Part shown: positions 52,863 through 62,288 of the stretch, one piece after another | How positions within the stretch are numbered: the stretch's first letter is position 1 | Layout of the letters: the number at the start of each line of letters is the position of its first letter | DNA from: Nitrososphaeria archaeon | GTDB taxonomy: Archaea > Thermoproteota > Nitrososphaeria > Conexivisphaerales > DTJL01 | Assembly: GCA_029775965.1 (NCBI GenBank) | Contig: JARVJU010000005.1 | Coordinates: 27,822-91,821 of the forward strand | Reading direction: 5' to 3' | DNA length: 64,000 bases | Program-made: the position numbers and the translations under genes | The notes under the pieces: generated by a model | Database searches by the model: none | What the model was told of the DNA's origin: nothing | Seen by the model: the letters and a program-made list of their open reading frames with translations, nothing else

Positions 52863-53784
52863 TCACTCCGGATAAGTAATGTCAAAGCTGTCAAAGTCCT
52901 TTGCAACATAGACGTTCTGGTGAAATTCCTTTGCTTCATTCAAAAGATGCTCTTCATCACTTACCCTTGCACTTACATGTGTAAGAATCAACTTCTTCAC
53001 CCCAGCCTTCATTGCAAGCTTTGCTGCCTGTGAAGCAGTAGAATGTCCGTAAAGCATTGCTTCTTTCTTAAATTGCTCGGTATATGTTGAATCAAATACA
53101 AGCAGGTCAACCCCTTTAAAGAAATTCACAAGTTTAGCTGTTACTCTTGTATCACCAGAATAGCCGAAGCTCCTCCCTCTTCTTTTTGGTCCTGTAACCT
53201 CGCTCGGTAATACAACCTTTCCATTATGCTTTATCTTTTTACCCACCTGCAATCTGTGCCACAGGGGACCCTCAGGAATGCCCAGCGCCCTAGCCTTTTC
53301 AGGGTAAAATACACCTGGCCTCATATTTTCGTCAAGCCTGTAGCAGTATGCTTCTCCATGATGTTCTGCTTTTTTTGCTCTTATCTTGTAATCTCTTCCC
53401 TTTATCACCGTTCCCTCTGAGACCTTTGTAAATATAATGTCATATGGTATTTTTGCCTCTGTCTTTTTCATTACGCACTCAAGAAGGTCCTTTACTGAGT
53501 TAGGTGCAACTATGTGCAAAGGACTTTTTCTATCATGCATAGCCATGCTCAGCAATAACCCAAAAAGGCCTAGAACATGATCCCCATGCTGGTGTGTAAT
53601 CAAAATCTTTGAAGGATCTAACCTGCTCAGTCTTGACAACATCATCTGTCTCTGAGTTCCTTCACCACAATCAAATAGTATCAGCTCACCATTTCTTTCA
53701 AGAGCAACTGCAGGGAGACCTCTTTCTCTTGTTGGAGTGGCTGCAGAGCTGCCAAGGATGGTTATCCTGAACGTATACCTTCAT
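52863..53784 (-). CDS. rnz: Ribonuclease Z, 5' end with apparent frame problem
   Basis: tRNase Z removes the 3' trailer from pre-tRNA. The metallo-beta-lactamase motif is ILITHQHGDHVLGLFGLLLS; further ligands are in SYSGDTRVTAKL-like SFGYSGDTRV and LILTHVSARVSDE. The first in-frame ATG is 53645, but homology continues upstream (ILGSSAATPTRERGLPA, ILFDCGEGTQRQMM), up to about 53771, in the frame that has no ATG, GTG or TTG. The natural start, ATG AAG GTA TAC at 53784, lies one frame off and overlaps the upstream stop as ATGA. A single-base indel after codon 4 would restore a normal protein of about 307 residues. Confidence 0.88.
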
Positions 53785-54761
53785 CTCCTCTCAAATATAG
53801 ATATAACCCTGGTTAGTGATCTGTGCACGTATAAAGAATATCTTCGCAAGAGCTGCATATCATGGGAAGCTGCGGGTAGCTGATTAAGGTTGCTCATGAT
53901 TACTGCTCGCCCTCCAGAAGGAAGTAAACTTGGAGCCTGCTCTAATATTGACCTGCTAATATCCAAAGATTTATCGAATGATGGTCCGGCTCTTCCATAC
54001 GGTATATCTGTTGCAATCCCATCAGCATATCTGACAGGCATGCTATGGCTATCAGCTAGAGCAAAGTCACATTTGGATTTATCAGCTAAAATGGAATTTT
54101 TCTTCGCACCATACACCATCTTCTTTGATATATCAAGACCGAAGGTATCCATTCCCATGTTAGCAGCCTCGACCAGCAGACTTCCTGTGCCACAGCATGG
54201 GTCTACAAAGATTTCTCCTTCCTTGATGCTGCAAAGGTTTACAAGAAGCCTTGCCAGCTTTGGATAGATAGCAACGGGATGGAAGAAGGGCCTTGACCTT
54301 GGTCTTCTATCAATCCAACGTCTCTTAACCTTTGGAGCTGTGATCCCTACAAGAAATTTATCTCCAAGTTTCATGACCCTTACAATCTTATCCGGCTTCC
54401 TTAACGATACTTCACAATCTGGAAAGATGTCCATAATCTTGCTCCCTAGCTGGGCATCTATCTCCATCTTTCTCTTTGTGTCAAAACCCACAGCATCAAC
54501 TTTGAAGGTCGTTCCTTTGACAAATAAATCACTATGGAAGGATATATCGCCAACTCTATCTGCTATAAACACTATTCTACCGATCTCTTTGCTATAGGCG
54601 ATTCTTTCAGTTATCTTTTCGTTCAGTTCAGCCTCTATTATAACTATCCTTTCCTTAGCATGCATGTAAGGCTTAATACCATAAGCAACACACAATGCAT
54701 ACAATTCTTCGATACCAAGCTCTGGATGGTTACCATCCAGTACAGCATAAAATCTGTTCAT
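53781..54761 (-). CDS. tRNA (guanine10-N2)-methyltransferase, TrmG10/Trm11 type
   Basis: THUMP domain (about residues 1-155) fused to a SAM methyltransferase. SAM motif I is EIFVDPCCGTGSLLVEAANM, the substrate motif is GIATDIPYGRAG (D-I-P-Y in place of D-P-P-Y), and KVKRRWIDRRPRSRPFFHPV is the conserved linker. 326 residues. ATG 54761 is chosen because AGGTTT precedes it and it clears the prs gene. RNase Z follows at an ATGA overlap, making a tRNA-processing pair downstream of PRPP synthase. Confidence 0.9.
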   Translation of the reverse strand: MNRFYAVLDGNHPELGIEELYALCVAYGIKPYMHAKERIVIIEAELNEKITERIAYSKEIGRIVFIADRVGDISFHSDLFVKGTTFKVDAVGFDTKRKMEIDAQLGSKIMDIFPDCEVSLRKPDKIVRVMKLGDKFLVGITAPKVKRRWIDRRPRSRPFFHPVAIYPKLARLLVNLCSIKEGEIFVDPCCGTGSLLVEAANMGMDTFGLDISKKMVYGAKKNSILADKSKCDFALADSHSMPVRYADGIATDIPYGRAGPSFDKSLDISRSILEQAPSLLPSGGRAVIMSNLNQLPAASHDMQLLRRYSLYVHRSLTRVISIFERR

Positions 54762-54765
54762 AAAC

Positions 54766-55653
54766 CTACAGTCTTCTGATGAACTCCGAGATTGCATGAG
54801 ATACGCTGACTTTACTAAATTTTCCGGGTACTGTGTCCGTAGCTATAAATTCGTTCACTCCTGATTTCTTCAATCTTTCCATCGCATCATCAGTCAATAG
54901 TGCATGGGTGCAAGCAACAATTACTTCCTTTGCATGTGCAGCCTTTAGAATCTTTGCAATTGCTGATACAGTTCCACCTGTAGATATCATATCATCAATT
55001 ACTATAACATTCTTATTCCTTACGACCTCAATTTCTGGTAGTGATACTGTAACCTCTCCTGTTATCCTGTCCCTTTCTTTCTTTGCTACAGCAAAATCTG
55101 TTCCCAGGTGTACAGAAAGGGTTTCAGCCCTTATCTTCGCGCCATGGTCCGGGGCAACCACAAGTGTATTTTCCGGCGATATTCTTTCCTTCAGATAGAA
55201 CGCTATATCCCTTACTGCTGAAAGACTGTTTGCGGGTATTGAAAAATACCCTAGTCCCTCTACATTGTGGATATCTACGGTTATAACCCTAGAGGCTCCT
55301 GCAGCTTCCATCATCCTAGCTAGAACCTTTAGGCTTATACTTTCCCCCGGAAGAAACGCTCTATGCTGTCTAGCATATGCAAGGTATGGTACTACTGCAA
55401 TTACATTCGTATTCATTTCCTGCAATCTCTCAATCATTAAGCAGAGCTGCATTATGTGCCTGTCCTGAGGTGGATATGTTGACTGGACAAGCACTGTATA
55501 ATGGGGCAAGTACTCTTCCGCAATTCTGATGTAACTTTCCCCGTCGGGAAATATCTTTGACTCCACATTCACTACTCTGCTTCTTGTTTCAGCTGCTATC
55601 TTCATTGCGAGTTCTTTTGACGATGGTCCCGCTGCTACGCAGAAATCATCCAA
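54766..55653 (-). CDS. prs: Ribose-phosphate pyrophosphokinase
   Basis: Makes PRPP from ribose-5-phosphate and ATP for nucleotide and histidine synthesis. Diagnostic blocks: FPDGESYIRIAEEY, VPYLAYARQHRAFLPGESIS, VDIHNVEGLGYF, VVAPDHGAKIRAE and the PRPP loop VIVIDDMISTGGT. The frame is open to 55734; the TTG at 55653 (MDDFCVAAGPSSKEL) begins at the usual family position with AAGGA upstream, giving 295 residues. First gene of a minus-strand operon with TrmG10 and RNase Z. Confidence 0.93.
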   Translation of the reverse strand: MDDFCVAAGPSSKELAMKIAAETRSRVVNVESKIFPDGESYIRIAEEYLPHYTVLVQSTYPPQDRHIMQLCLMIERLQEMNTNVIAVVPYLAYARQHRAFLPGESISLKVLARMMEAAGASRVITVDIHNVEGLGYFSIPANSLSAVRDIAFYLKERISPENTLVVAPDHGAKIRAETLSVHLGTDFAVAKKERDRITGEVTVSLPEIEVVRNKNVIVIDDMISTGGTVSAIAKILKAAHAKEVIVACTHALLTDDAMERLKKSGVNEFIATDTVPGKFSKVSVSHAISEFIRRL

Positions 55654-55795
55654 CGTCCTTCGCCTCAGCTCCGGAGTATTGCATATTTTAACGTATGAAC
55701 TTCCTCTGAGAAATGTAGTCACTACCAAAATCAAGGAGCTTTTTTGAGATCTTTTCGAAATTGCAGAATTTTTGCGTAAATGGACTCAAACAATG

Positions 55796-55845
55796 TTTAT
55801 CTAATCTCGCAAGAAGACCCCGTCCGCAAGGGCGGGGTAGTTCAC
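55796..55845 (+). repeat. Solo TnpB right-end-like 50-bp element, copy 3
   Basis: Best preserved copy: TTTATCTAATCTCGCAAGAA then a hairpin CCCCGTCC-GCAA-GGGCGGGG with a GNRA-type loop, then TAGTTCAC. It differs from the copy at 15110 at only about two bases. It lies in the roughly 410-base gap between prs and the zinc-ribbon gene, where I see nothing else but a TATA-like ATTTAAAAG near 56030 for the latter. Confidence 0.75.
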
Positions 55846-56065
55846 CCCTGTACTAGCTAGTGATATCTAACCAGACTGCAGATGCTAGTGTTGCTAAATT
55901 TTTGTTTTATAGTAGCAAGGTCATGATTTTATCTGTGAAGATCTAGCAAAGGGCCTAGCAACAAAGATAATTTACGATAAAACCCGACTTTGCAGTTATT
56001 TCATTGTTCATGATGGTTTTGAGCGGATAATTTAAAAGGTTAGATTCTGAGCGTTAAGCTGCAAG

Positions 56066-56281
56066 ATGTCCACACAGATTTGCCCGGAATGCGGAGGTTC
56101 TATGACATATGACCTTTCTACTAAACATTTTACGTGCAAAAGGTGCGGTCTTTACGTTACAAGAGAGCAGCTCTATGAGCTGAAGGCAAAGGCAAGGGAG
56201 AGGGTCATTGATGACAAAAAGAAAAGGAAGCAGATGCAGGACGACTACTTAGAATGGTGGTTATCAAGCAAACAGCACTAA
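56066..56281 (+). CDS. Small zinc-ribbon protein
   Basis: 71-residue protein with one zinc ribbon: ICPECGGSMTYD and HFTCKRCGLYVTRE, spaced as in transcription-factor ribbons, followed by a charged helix (ELKAKARERVIDDKKKRKQM). A TATA-like ATTTAAAAG lies about 30 bases before the ATG. The 3' end overlaps the convergent CinA-like gene by 4 bases. Likely nucleic-acid or protein binding; no specific function can be assigned. Confidence 0.8.
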   Translation: MSTQICPECGGSMTYDLSTKHFTCKRCGLYVTREQLYELKAKARERVIDDKKKRKQMQDDYLEWWLSSKQH

Positions 56282-57081
56282 TTAGCTTCTTTGACTTTAC
56301 AGATTCCATGCATTTCCTTCATTTTTGATGTTATTAGCGCAGATACACTCTCTACATTTCTGACACCAGATTCACCCCTGCCTGTTACCTGAATTATCAC
56401 TTTGCTTTGCCCAACATGGCTTTGAGGGTGCGATTTTATGTAAAGCTCTGGGTGCGAGCTTGCTAGCTCGGCAAGAAAAGGCGCCATAACTGCTTCAGGG
56501 ACCCCTATAACTTCTATGTCTGTTGTCTTTGCTGGAAGCTTGGCAGAGATTTTAGGCATAACGCTGGATTCAAAAATTGATTGCATTTCAACTGGCACTC
56601 CTGGCAGGCATACAATATGGGTTTTATCTACGCTTAGAAGCACTCCTGGAGCTGTTCCTACTTCATTTGGCAATGGTTCGCTATCTTCTGGAATTGTCGC
56701 CATCTTTCTACGGGCCGCGTCTACATCCTTTCCTGCCACACTTACACCTCTTCTATTGACACTAGTAATTATCATCTTCATGGCCTCTTCACTAAATGAC
56801 AGCTTTCTTCCTGTTGCTTCTGCAACAGCTGCTAGTGTTACATCATCATAAGTAGGTCCAAGGCCTCCTGTGATTATTATCCAATCTGGCCTTCTAGCCA
56901 AGACTTCCTTAACAACCTGCTTTATCTCTGAAACTATGTCTGGTGCTACAGTTATTCTCTTCACAATTCCACCAAGCTGGTAAATACTCTTGCCAAGCCA
57001 TTGAGCATTACTATTAACAGTCCTTCCTGTCAGTAGCTCGTTGCCTATGCATACAATCTCGCAAGTAAATACTTCTGTCAT
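56278..57081 (-). CDS. CinA/MoaB-like molybdopterin-binding domain protein
   Basis: Member of the MoCF-biosynthesis fold family as found in CinA and nicotinamide mononucleotide deamidase-related proteins. The signature IVCIGNELLTGRTVNSNAQW starts the protein, and IIITGGLGPTYDDVTLAAVA carries the GGxGPTxDD motif; TAPGVLLSVDKTHIVCLPGV follows. 267 residues. The C-terminal CinA deamidase domain is absent, so pyridine-nucleotide recycling activity cannot be assumed. Divergent from the GPN GTPase gene with a TATA box that could serve both. Confidence 0.88.
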   Translation of the reverse strand: MTEVFTCEIVCIGNELLTGRTVNSNAQWLGKSIYQLGGIVKRITVAPDIVSEIKQVVKEVLARRPDWIIITGGLGPTYDDVTLAAVAEATGRKLSFSEEAMKMIITSVNRRGVSVAGKDVDAARRKMATIPEDSEPLPNEVGTAPGVLLSVDKTHIVCLPGVPVEMQSIFESSVMPKISAKLPAKTTDIEVIGVPEAVMAPFLAELASSHPELYIKSHPQSHVGQSKVIIQVTGRGESGVRNVESVSALITSKMKEMHGICKVKEAN

Positions 57082-57103
57082 ATAGAAGAAAAACGTTTGG
57101 GGT

Positions 57104-57113
57104 AATATTTAAG
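57104..57113. promoter_or_regulatory. Shared bidirectional TATA-like box
   Basis: AATATTTAAG lies 25-34 bases before the GPN GTPase ATG (57138), and its complement CTTAAATATT lies 23-32 bases before the CinA-like ATG (57081). The near-palindromic box could drive leaderless transcripts both ways. Only 56 bases separate the two start codons. Confidence 0.5.
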
Positions 57114-57137
57114 CAGCCCTCAGATCCAATTTTCGCT

Positions 57138-57896
57138 ATGTACAGCCTTTATGTTCTGGGCACGGCGGGATCCGGCAAGAGCCTGCTTACACATACACTA
57201 AAGTCGTGGATGGTCTCAAAAGAATGGTACACCATAACTGTCAACTTGGACCCCGGAGCAGAGTCTCTTCCCTATGATCCTGATGTTGATGTAAGACTTT
57301 ACATAGACCTTCATGAAATAATGGATAAGTATCAGCTTGGTCCTAACGGAGCACTGGTATTCGCTTCTGACATGATAGCTACAAAGGTGCAGGAGCTTCA
57401 GGATGATATAGACTCTTATAATGCAGATTATGTCATTTTTGATACCCCAGGTCAGATGGAGCTCTTCGCCTATAGGCCTAGCGGTCAGTATTTGGCTAGC
57501 AACCTAGTTTCAGACGGTAAGGTTCTCATATACCTTTATGATGCCTGGTTGTGCAGGTCGCCTGAAAATTTCCTTGCTCTTAATCTTCTCGCTTCATCTG
57601 TTAAGCTAAGATTTCGCCTTCCTTTTCTATCAGTCCTGAACAAGGTAGACCTGGCACATGATGAATATAAGCAGGTTATGAAATGGACAACTGATACATC
57701 ATTACTTAGCTCTGCTATTTCAGAGACATTGAAGGGTGAGGATTATTCCCTTTACTTCTCCCTATTCAAAGCTTTAGAAAGGAATTCATTCATTACAAAG
57801 CTGATTCCTGTATCTGCTGCAACTTCTCAGGGTTTCATGGATCTTTCTGGCAAGATTTCTATGATTCTTAGAGGAGGGGAAGAATCAGAAGCATAG
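57138..57896 (+). CDS. GPN-loop GTPase
   Basis: Dimeric GTPase of the GPN family, relatives of which assist RNA polymerase II assembly in eukaryotes. Walker A is VLGTAGSGKSLLTHTLKSW, the GPN loop YQLGPNGALVFASDM, switch region IFDTPGQMELFAYR, and the base-specific SVLNKVDLAHDEY (NKxD). 252 residues, normal for archaea. The archaeal role is not settled. Confidence 0.95.
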   Translation: MYSLYVLGTAGSGKSLLTHTLKSWMVSKEWYTITVNLDPGAESLPYDPDVDVRLYIDLHEIMDKYQLGPNGALVFASDMIATKVQELQDDIDSYNADYVIFDTPGQMELFAYRPSGQYLASNLVSDGKVLIYLYDAWLCRSPENFLALNLLASSVKLRFRLPFLSVLNKVDLAHDEYKQVMKWTTDTSLLSSAISETLKGEDYSLYFSLFKALERNSFITKLIPVSAATSQGFMDLSGKISMILRGGEESEA

Positions 57897-58034
57897 GATA
57901 AATGACAGCAAATTTGCAACTTGCGATTTTGTGCAAACCTTATCCCAAGTCCTGATAAGTCAAATATTCTCTGGTATAATTCATTGCAGCTGGACTACCT
58001 TTTATAAGGATGCAGATAAAGGGTAGGGTAAGGT

Positions 58035-58343
58035 TTGAACAACTATTCAGTAGGAAGAAATGCAGAGTATGCTATTAAGAGAATGCTCATAGGTAAAGGC
58101 TTTTCCCATATAATCCGAAGTGCTGGCTCGCATACTCCTGTTGATCTTATAGCTTCAGACGGTAATCAGCTGCTAGCTATTCAGGTCAAAAAAGGGAGAT
58201 ACATATCAAAGCAAGAAGTGTATCTGCTGATCGAGTGGGCCTATGCGTTCAAGGCAAGACCCATGCTTGCTAGAAAAAAAGATGGCAGATGGATACTTAA
58301 AGAGGTAGGAATGCCTACAACACATAAGGAAGCAAGACCATAG
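58035..58343 (+). CDS. Hjc-like PD-(D/E)XK endonuclease
   Basis: Small nuclease related to archaeal Holliday-junction resolvase Hjc. GRNAEYAIKRMLIGKGFSHI gives the N-terminal Glu, HTPVDLIASDGNQLLAIQVKK the Asp and Q-x-K of the PD-(D/E)XK core. 102 residues, shorter than typical Hjc (about 120-145). The start is TTG with a TATA-like TTTATAAG about 30 bases upstream. The Gln where Glu is usual occurs in several Hjc-like proteins. The 3' end overlaps the convergent protease gene by 29 bases. Confidence 0.78.
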   Translation: MNNYSVGRNAEYAIKRMLIGKGFSHIIRSAGSHTPVDLIASDGNQLLAIQVKKGRYISKQEVYLLIEWAYAFKARPMLARKKDGRWILKEVGMPTTHKEARP

Positions 58344-59529
58344 TAACCACAAATATTACTACTGCTATTGTAACAGCGTTTGTCAAAAGTTTAACGCTTT
58401 TATCATCCCATGTTGCATTCTTTGCAGCTCTGAGCATATGCCTGAACGCCAAGCCCCCATCGAAAGGATATATTGGAAGGGCATTGAACAATGCCAGGTT
58501 AAAGTTGATGAACCATAACCAGTAGAAGAGATTCGCGAGGATTGTTGCGGCAGACCCCAGAGGCGAAGTGTAAAAGATCTCCATGGTGCTGGAGAACGGG
58601 ATATAATTTCCGAAAAGGGTTGGAGGAGGTATGTAGGCAGTAGGGTTGTACCGCCATGCACCAAGGTAGCTATGCAGTATCTGAGTAGGAGAGTCTACAG
58701 CTCCTATGCCTATATAGCCTATAGAGCTGTTTAAAGGATTAGATGCAAGTGTTATGTTAACCTTGGACAGGCTGGAACCATCCGCAACCTGCATCACAAG
58801 CATTTCTCCTGGCTTTGTACCCTCAAGAAAACTCTGCAGCTGCAAAAGGTTACTTATTGATGTTCCGTTAACTGATACTATCAGTTCTCCAGGATGCAAT
58901 CCAGCAAGACCAGCAGGAGCACTTTCGTTTACCTGAGCTATTCCTACACCATTGTACTGTGAAACTGGGGCAAAGGTTGATACCACAAGTATAAGAAGGA
59001 AGAGAAAGATAAGAGCAGATGCCAAGTTGCTTCCCACACCTGCAGCCAGTATTCTTCCAGCAATAGAGGGTCTTTCCTTCTTCAACTGCTCTTCATCCAG
59101 CTCTACAAAGGCACCTACTGGAACTACAAGAAAAAAAAGAAGACCTGAATCCTTGACGGTAAGCCCTGCTCTTCTGGCCATTATTCCGTGTGATGCCTCA
59201 TGCACTATCATAGCAAAGAATAGAGCTATCCATCCATAAAATATTGGAAGAATAGGGTTCAGCCCCGGGAGAAGAATGTTTACAGCAGGCCCAAGACTTC
59301 TGACAAACGAAACAGCAGAAGGGGTATGAACATATCTGTAGATAGCTGTTATACCAATATAGAACATTATAGCTGTTATAACTGGCATGATGTAAAGATA
59401 GAAACTTCCTAAATACTGGGTCGCTTTGAACTTTGCAACCCTATCCATCAGGCCTATGCCGCGTCTCGTTTTCACTAGCACAAGAGGGAACTGTACCTCG
59501 ACATGCCTGAACCTCTCCTTCTCCTGCAA
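58315..59529 (-). CDS. Site-2-type membrane protease (M50) with PDZ domain
   Basis: Intramembrane zinc protease. The zinc site is MIVHEASHGIMARRAG (HExxH) in an early helix, and the second site NALPIYPFDGGLAF (N-P-x-x-DG type). Between them is a PDZ domain (about residues 195-270; APAGLAGLHPGELIVSVNGT). 404 residues with about seven membrane helices. Such enzymes cut membrane-bound factors to release them, for example stress regulators. It lies 23 bases downstream of cdc48 and probably shares its transcript with hsp20. Confidence 0.92.
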   Translation of the reverse strand: MQEKERFRHVEVQFPLVLVKTRRGIGLMDRVAKFKATQYLGSFYLYIMPVITAIMFYIGITAIYRYVHTPSAVSFVRSLGPAVNILLPGLNPILPIFYGWIALFFAMIVHEASHGIMARRAGLTVKDSGLLFFLVVPVGAFVELDEEQLKKERPSIAGRILAAGVGSNLASALIFLFLLILVVSTFAPVSQYNGVGIAQVNESAPAGLAGLHPGELIVSVNGTSISNLLQLQSFLEGTKPGEMLVMQVADGSSLSKVNITLASNPLNSSIGYIGIGAVDSPTQILHSYLGAWRYNPTAYIPPPTLFGNYIPFSSTMEIFYTSPLGSAATILANLFYWLWFINFNLALFNALPIYPFDGGLAFRHMLRAAKNATWDDKSVKLLTNAVTIAVVIFVVTMVLLPYVL

Positions 59530-59552
59530 GAATTACCTTCCCAACTTGATTT

Positions 59553-61721
59553 TTACCTGTAGTAAGGCACCGGCGCCTTCTCTATGAGTTTACCCTCTCT
59601 TGATGTTCTGACTTTCTTAACTGCATCCTCGAGATGCTGCATAGTTATCGCAGCTTCATTAACATGTTTCTTGGTATCTTCAGGATCAGGGTATTTGTTC
59701 AGGAATTCCTGAAGAACAAGAGATACAGCTGTATTCATCACAGATGCGAGGTCAGCACCGCTAAATCCTTCTGTAGTATCAGCTATTCTTTCAAAGTTTA
59801 CATCTCCAGCCAATGGCTTTCCTGCAGAGTGTATCTTGAGTATCTCCAGCCTTGCAACCTTGTCTGGTAGTGGAACATATATCAGCTTGTCGAACCTACC
59901 AGCTCTAAGCAATGCAGGGTCAACCATGTCTATTCTGTTGGTAGCAGCAAGCACAACAACGCCTGATAAAGGTTGTATCCCATCCAGCTCTGTAAGTAGC
60001 TGACTAACCACTCTCTCTGTCACCATGCTGTCTGAGCTTACACCTCTTATCGGAGCAAGTGCATCTACTTCATCGAAGAATATTATACATGGGGCTGCCT
60101 GTCTTGCCTTTCTGAACACCTCTCTTACTGCCTTTTCTGATTCACCGACCCATTTGCTGAGTAGTTCTGGGCCTCTCACACTGATGAAGTTCGCAGAGCT
60201 CTCTGTTGCTACAGCCTTCGCAAGCAGTGTTTTGCCTGTACCAGAGGGACCATACAGCAATATACCCTTCGGTATGCTGTATCCCAGTCTCTTGTAAGCT
60301 TCAGGATATTTCATAGGCCATTCTACAGCTTCTTGCAACTCTTTCTTTACCTGCTCTAGCCCTCCTATTTCCGTCCATCTTACTTCTGGTGTTTCAAGGT
60401 ATACTTCGCGCATAGCTGAAGGTGTTATCTCCTTCAACGCTTCTTCAAAATCTGCCATAGAAACCTGTAGCTTGTTCAGTGTTTCGGGAGGTATCTTCTC
60501 TTCCTCAAGCTTAATCTCAGGTAGATGCCTTCTCAAAGTCTTCATAGCTGCTTCTTTGCAGAGATATTCCAGGTCTGCACCTACGTATCCATGGGTCACA
60601 GATGCTAGCTTCTCTAGGTCCACATCGTTTAACAAAGGCATATGCCTTGTGTGTATTTGAAGTATCTCCAGTCTTCCTTTCTTATCCGGCACCTTTATCT
60701 CTATCTCTCTATCGAACCTGCCTGGCCTTCTTAAAGCTGGGTCTAATGCATTTGGCCTGTTTGTTGCAGCTATGACAACAACCTTCCCTCTCCCTTCAAG
60801 TCCATCCATCAGTGATAGAAGCTGCGACACCACCCTCCTTTCAACCTCTCCTGTTACTTCTTCTCTCTTCGGCGCTATCGAATCTATTTCGTCTATGAAG
60901 ATTATAGTTGGAGACTTTTCTTTAGCCTCTTTGAATATCTCTCTCAATCTTGCTTCAGATTCACCGTAAAATTTACTCATAATTTCAGGACCGCTTATGC
61001 TTATAAAGTGAGCATTGGTTTCGTTTGCTACAGCCTTCGCAAGCAGTGTTTTGCCTGTACCTGGCGGGCCGTAAAGCAGTACCCCCTTCGGGGCTTCTAT
61101 ACCAAGTCTCTCAAAGAGCTCCGGATGTCTTAGGGGTAGCTCGACCATTTCTCTGATCTTCTGTATTTCATCCTTCAGGCCTCCTATGTCTTCGTAGGTT
61201 ACCTGTGGCACACCTCTGAGTAATTCTCCTTTTTCTGACAGCTGGAAAACAGTTCTCTGGCTTATTATCGCAGCCTCAGAAGCTGGGGTTAGCCCCACTA
61301 CCTGGAATGTAAGACGACCCCCGAAATAAGGAACCATTATATTGTCTCCACGCGTAACAGGAACACCCTCCAACGCGTCTGTGATGTATCTTTCATCTAT
61401 TGGAGGTATATTTTCCAGGGGGGCAACTATCACCTTTTCAGCAGGAACAGCCTTTATCTTCTTTACAGTAACAGTATCCCCTATAGCTACACCTGCATTA
61501 TTTCGAGTAAGACCATCGACCCTTATTATACCTCTACCTTCATCGGAAGGGTAAAGAGGCAAACATTTTGCAACTGTTCTTCTCTTACCCTTTATTTCAA
61601 GAACATCTCCAGTTGATGCGCCTAGCGAATCCATGACATCATAGTCTACTCTCGCCACGCCCCTACCTACATCTCTTGTATACGCTTCGAGAACCTTCAG
61701 ATTTACACTTTCTGCGTTCAT
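59553..61721 (-). CDS. cdc48: CDC48/VCP-type AAA+ ATPase
   Basis: Hexameric unfoldase that feeds proteins to the proteasome and remodels complexes. The N domain (about 1-180; [20 protein letters not shown]) is followed by D1 ([50 protein letters not shown]) and D2 ([52 protein letters not shown]). 722 residues. It begins 15 bases after hsp20 on the same strand. All Walker and arginine-finger residues look intact. Confidence 0.97.
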   Translation of the reverse strand: MNAESVNLKVLEAYTRDVGRGVARVDYDVMDSLGASTGDVLEIKGKRRTVAKCLPLYPSDEGRGIIRVDGLTRNNAGVAIGDTVTVKKIKAVPAEKVIVAPLENIPPIDERYITDALEGVPVTRGDNIMVPYFGGRLTFQVVGLTPASEAAIISQRTVFQLSEKGELLRGVPQVTYEDIGGLKDEIQKIREMVELPLRHPELFERLGIEAPKGVLLYGPPGTGKTLLAKAVANETNAHFISISGPEIMSKFYGESEARLREIFKEAKEKSPTIIFIDEIDSIAPKREEVTGEVERRVVSQLLSLMDGLEGRGKVVVIAATNRPNALDPALRRPGRFDREIEIKVPDKKGRLEILQIHTRHMPLLNDVDLEKLASVTHGYVGADLEYLCKEAAMKTLRRHLPEIKLEEEKIPPETLNKLQVSMADFEEALKEITPSAMREVYLETPEVRWTEIGGLEQVKKELQEAVEWPMKYPEAYKRLGYSIPKGILLYGPSGTGKTLLAKAVATESSANFISVRGPELLSKWVGESEKAVREVFRKARQAAPCIIFFDEVDALAPIRGVSSDSMVTERVVSQLLTELDGIQPLSGVVVLAATNRIDMVDPALLRAGRFDKLIYVPLPDKVARLEILKIHSAGKPLAGDVNFERIADTTEGFSGADLASVMNTAVSLVLQEFLNKYPDPEDTKKHVNEAAITMQHLEDAVKKVRTSREGKLIEKAPVPYYR

Positions 61722-61736
61722 CTTCTGCCCCCCATT

Positions 61737-62225
61737 TTATTCTATGTTTATAGGTCTGTATCCTTTATTAGTCTTCCCCTTCAACCTAAATCTTACCTCA
61801 AGTATTCCATTCCTATATGTAGCCTTTGCGGTTTCTGGGTCTACTTCCTCTTTTAGAGCTATGTCAGCCTTGTACACTCTTCCTTCCCCTGTTGCAGCTA
61901 AAGCAAGGGTATCTTCACCGGCATCTAGTTTTATGTCTTCTTTATTTACGCCTGGCAGTTCAACTATTACACTGAGAGAGTCCTCTGTAACTCTCTGCTC
62001 GTAAAGAGGTTCTCTTTCACTTTTCTCCAGCGACGTGTCTCCGAAGGTTCGTATAACTGGGCTTCCTTCGTCGTCAAGTCCCAGTGTAAAACCGATGACG
62101 AGTGGATTTCTGGGTACAAAGTTACCCTTTTTGATGTTTGAGAGTATATCCTCTATCTCCTCCTCGATCTGATCCATCAGCTCATCAATGTCATCGAATA
62201 CATCATCCGAAAATCCTGGAACCAT
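61737..62225 (-). CDS. hsp20: Hsp20/alpha-crystallin small heat-shock protein
   Basis: ATP-independent chaperone that holds unfolded proteins. An acidic N terminus (DDVFDDIDELMDQIEEEIED) leads to a linker and the alpha-crystallin domain (about 75-160; SVIVELPGVNKEDIKLDAGE, then KATYRNGILEVRFRLKG). 162 residues. The acidic lead and VIGFTLGLDDEGSPVIRTFG are typical of archaeal cytosolic members. First gene of an hsp20-cdc48-protease operon, divergent from an ArsR-like regulator across 63 bases. Confidence 0.92.
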   Translation of the reverse strand: MVPGFSDDVFDDIDELMDQIEEEIEDILSNIKKGNFVPRNPLVIGFTLGLDDEGSPVIRTFGDTSLEKSEREPLYEQRVTEDSLSVIVELPGVNKEDIKLDAGEDTLALAATGEGRVYKADIALKEEVDPETAKATYRNGILEVRFRLKGKTNKGYRPINIE

Positions 62226-62230
62226 TTGTT

Positions 62231-62266
62231 ATCAACCGATGGTTACTGACCTAAGGTTTATTTAAG
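62231..62266. promoter_or_regulatory. Divergent promoter with candidate operator
   Basis: Between hsp20 and the regulator gene lie an A/T-rich box TTTATTTAAG (about 62257-62266), placed 23-32 bases before the regulator ATG and about 32-41 before the hsp20 ATG, and an inverted repeat AACC-GAT-GGTT (62234-62244). The repeat falls between the box and the hsp20 start, where a bound repressor would block initiation. Confidence 0.45.
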
Positions 62267-62288
62267 CCTTGCTGATTATCCTTTTACC

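Noticed and set aside
8069..55845. CRISPR interpretation of the 50-bp repeats
   Set aside because: Copies are 7 to 40 kb apart, in both orientations, without regular spacers or cas genes.
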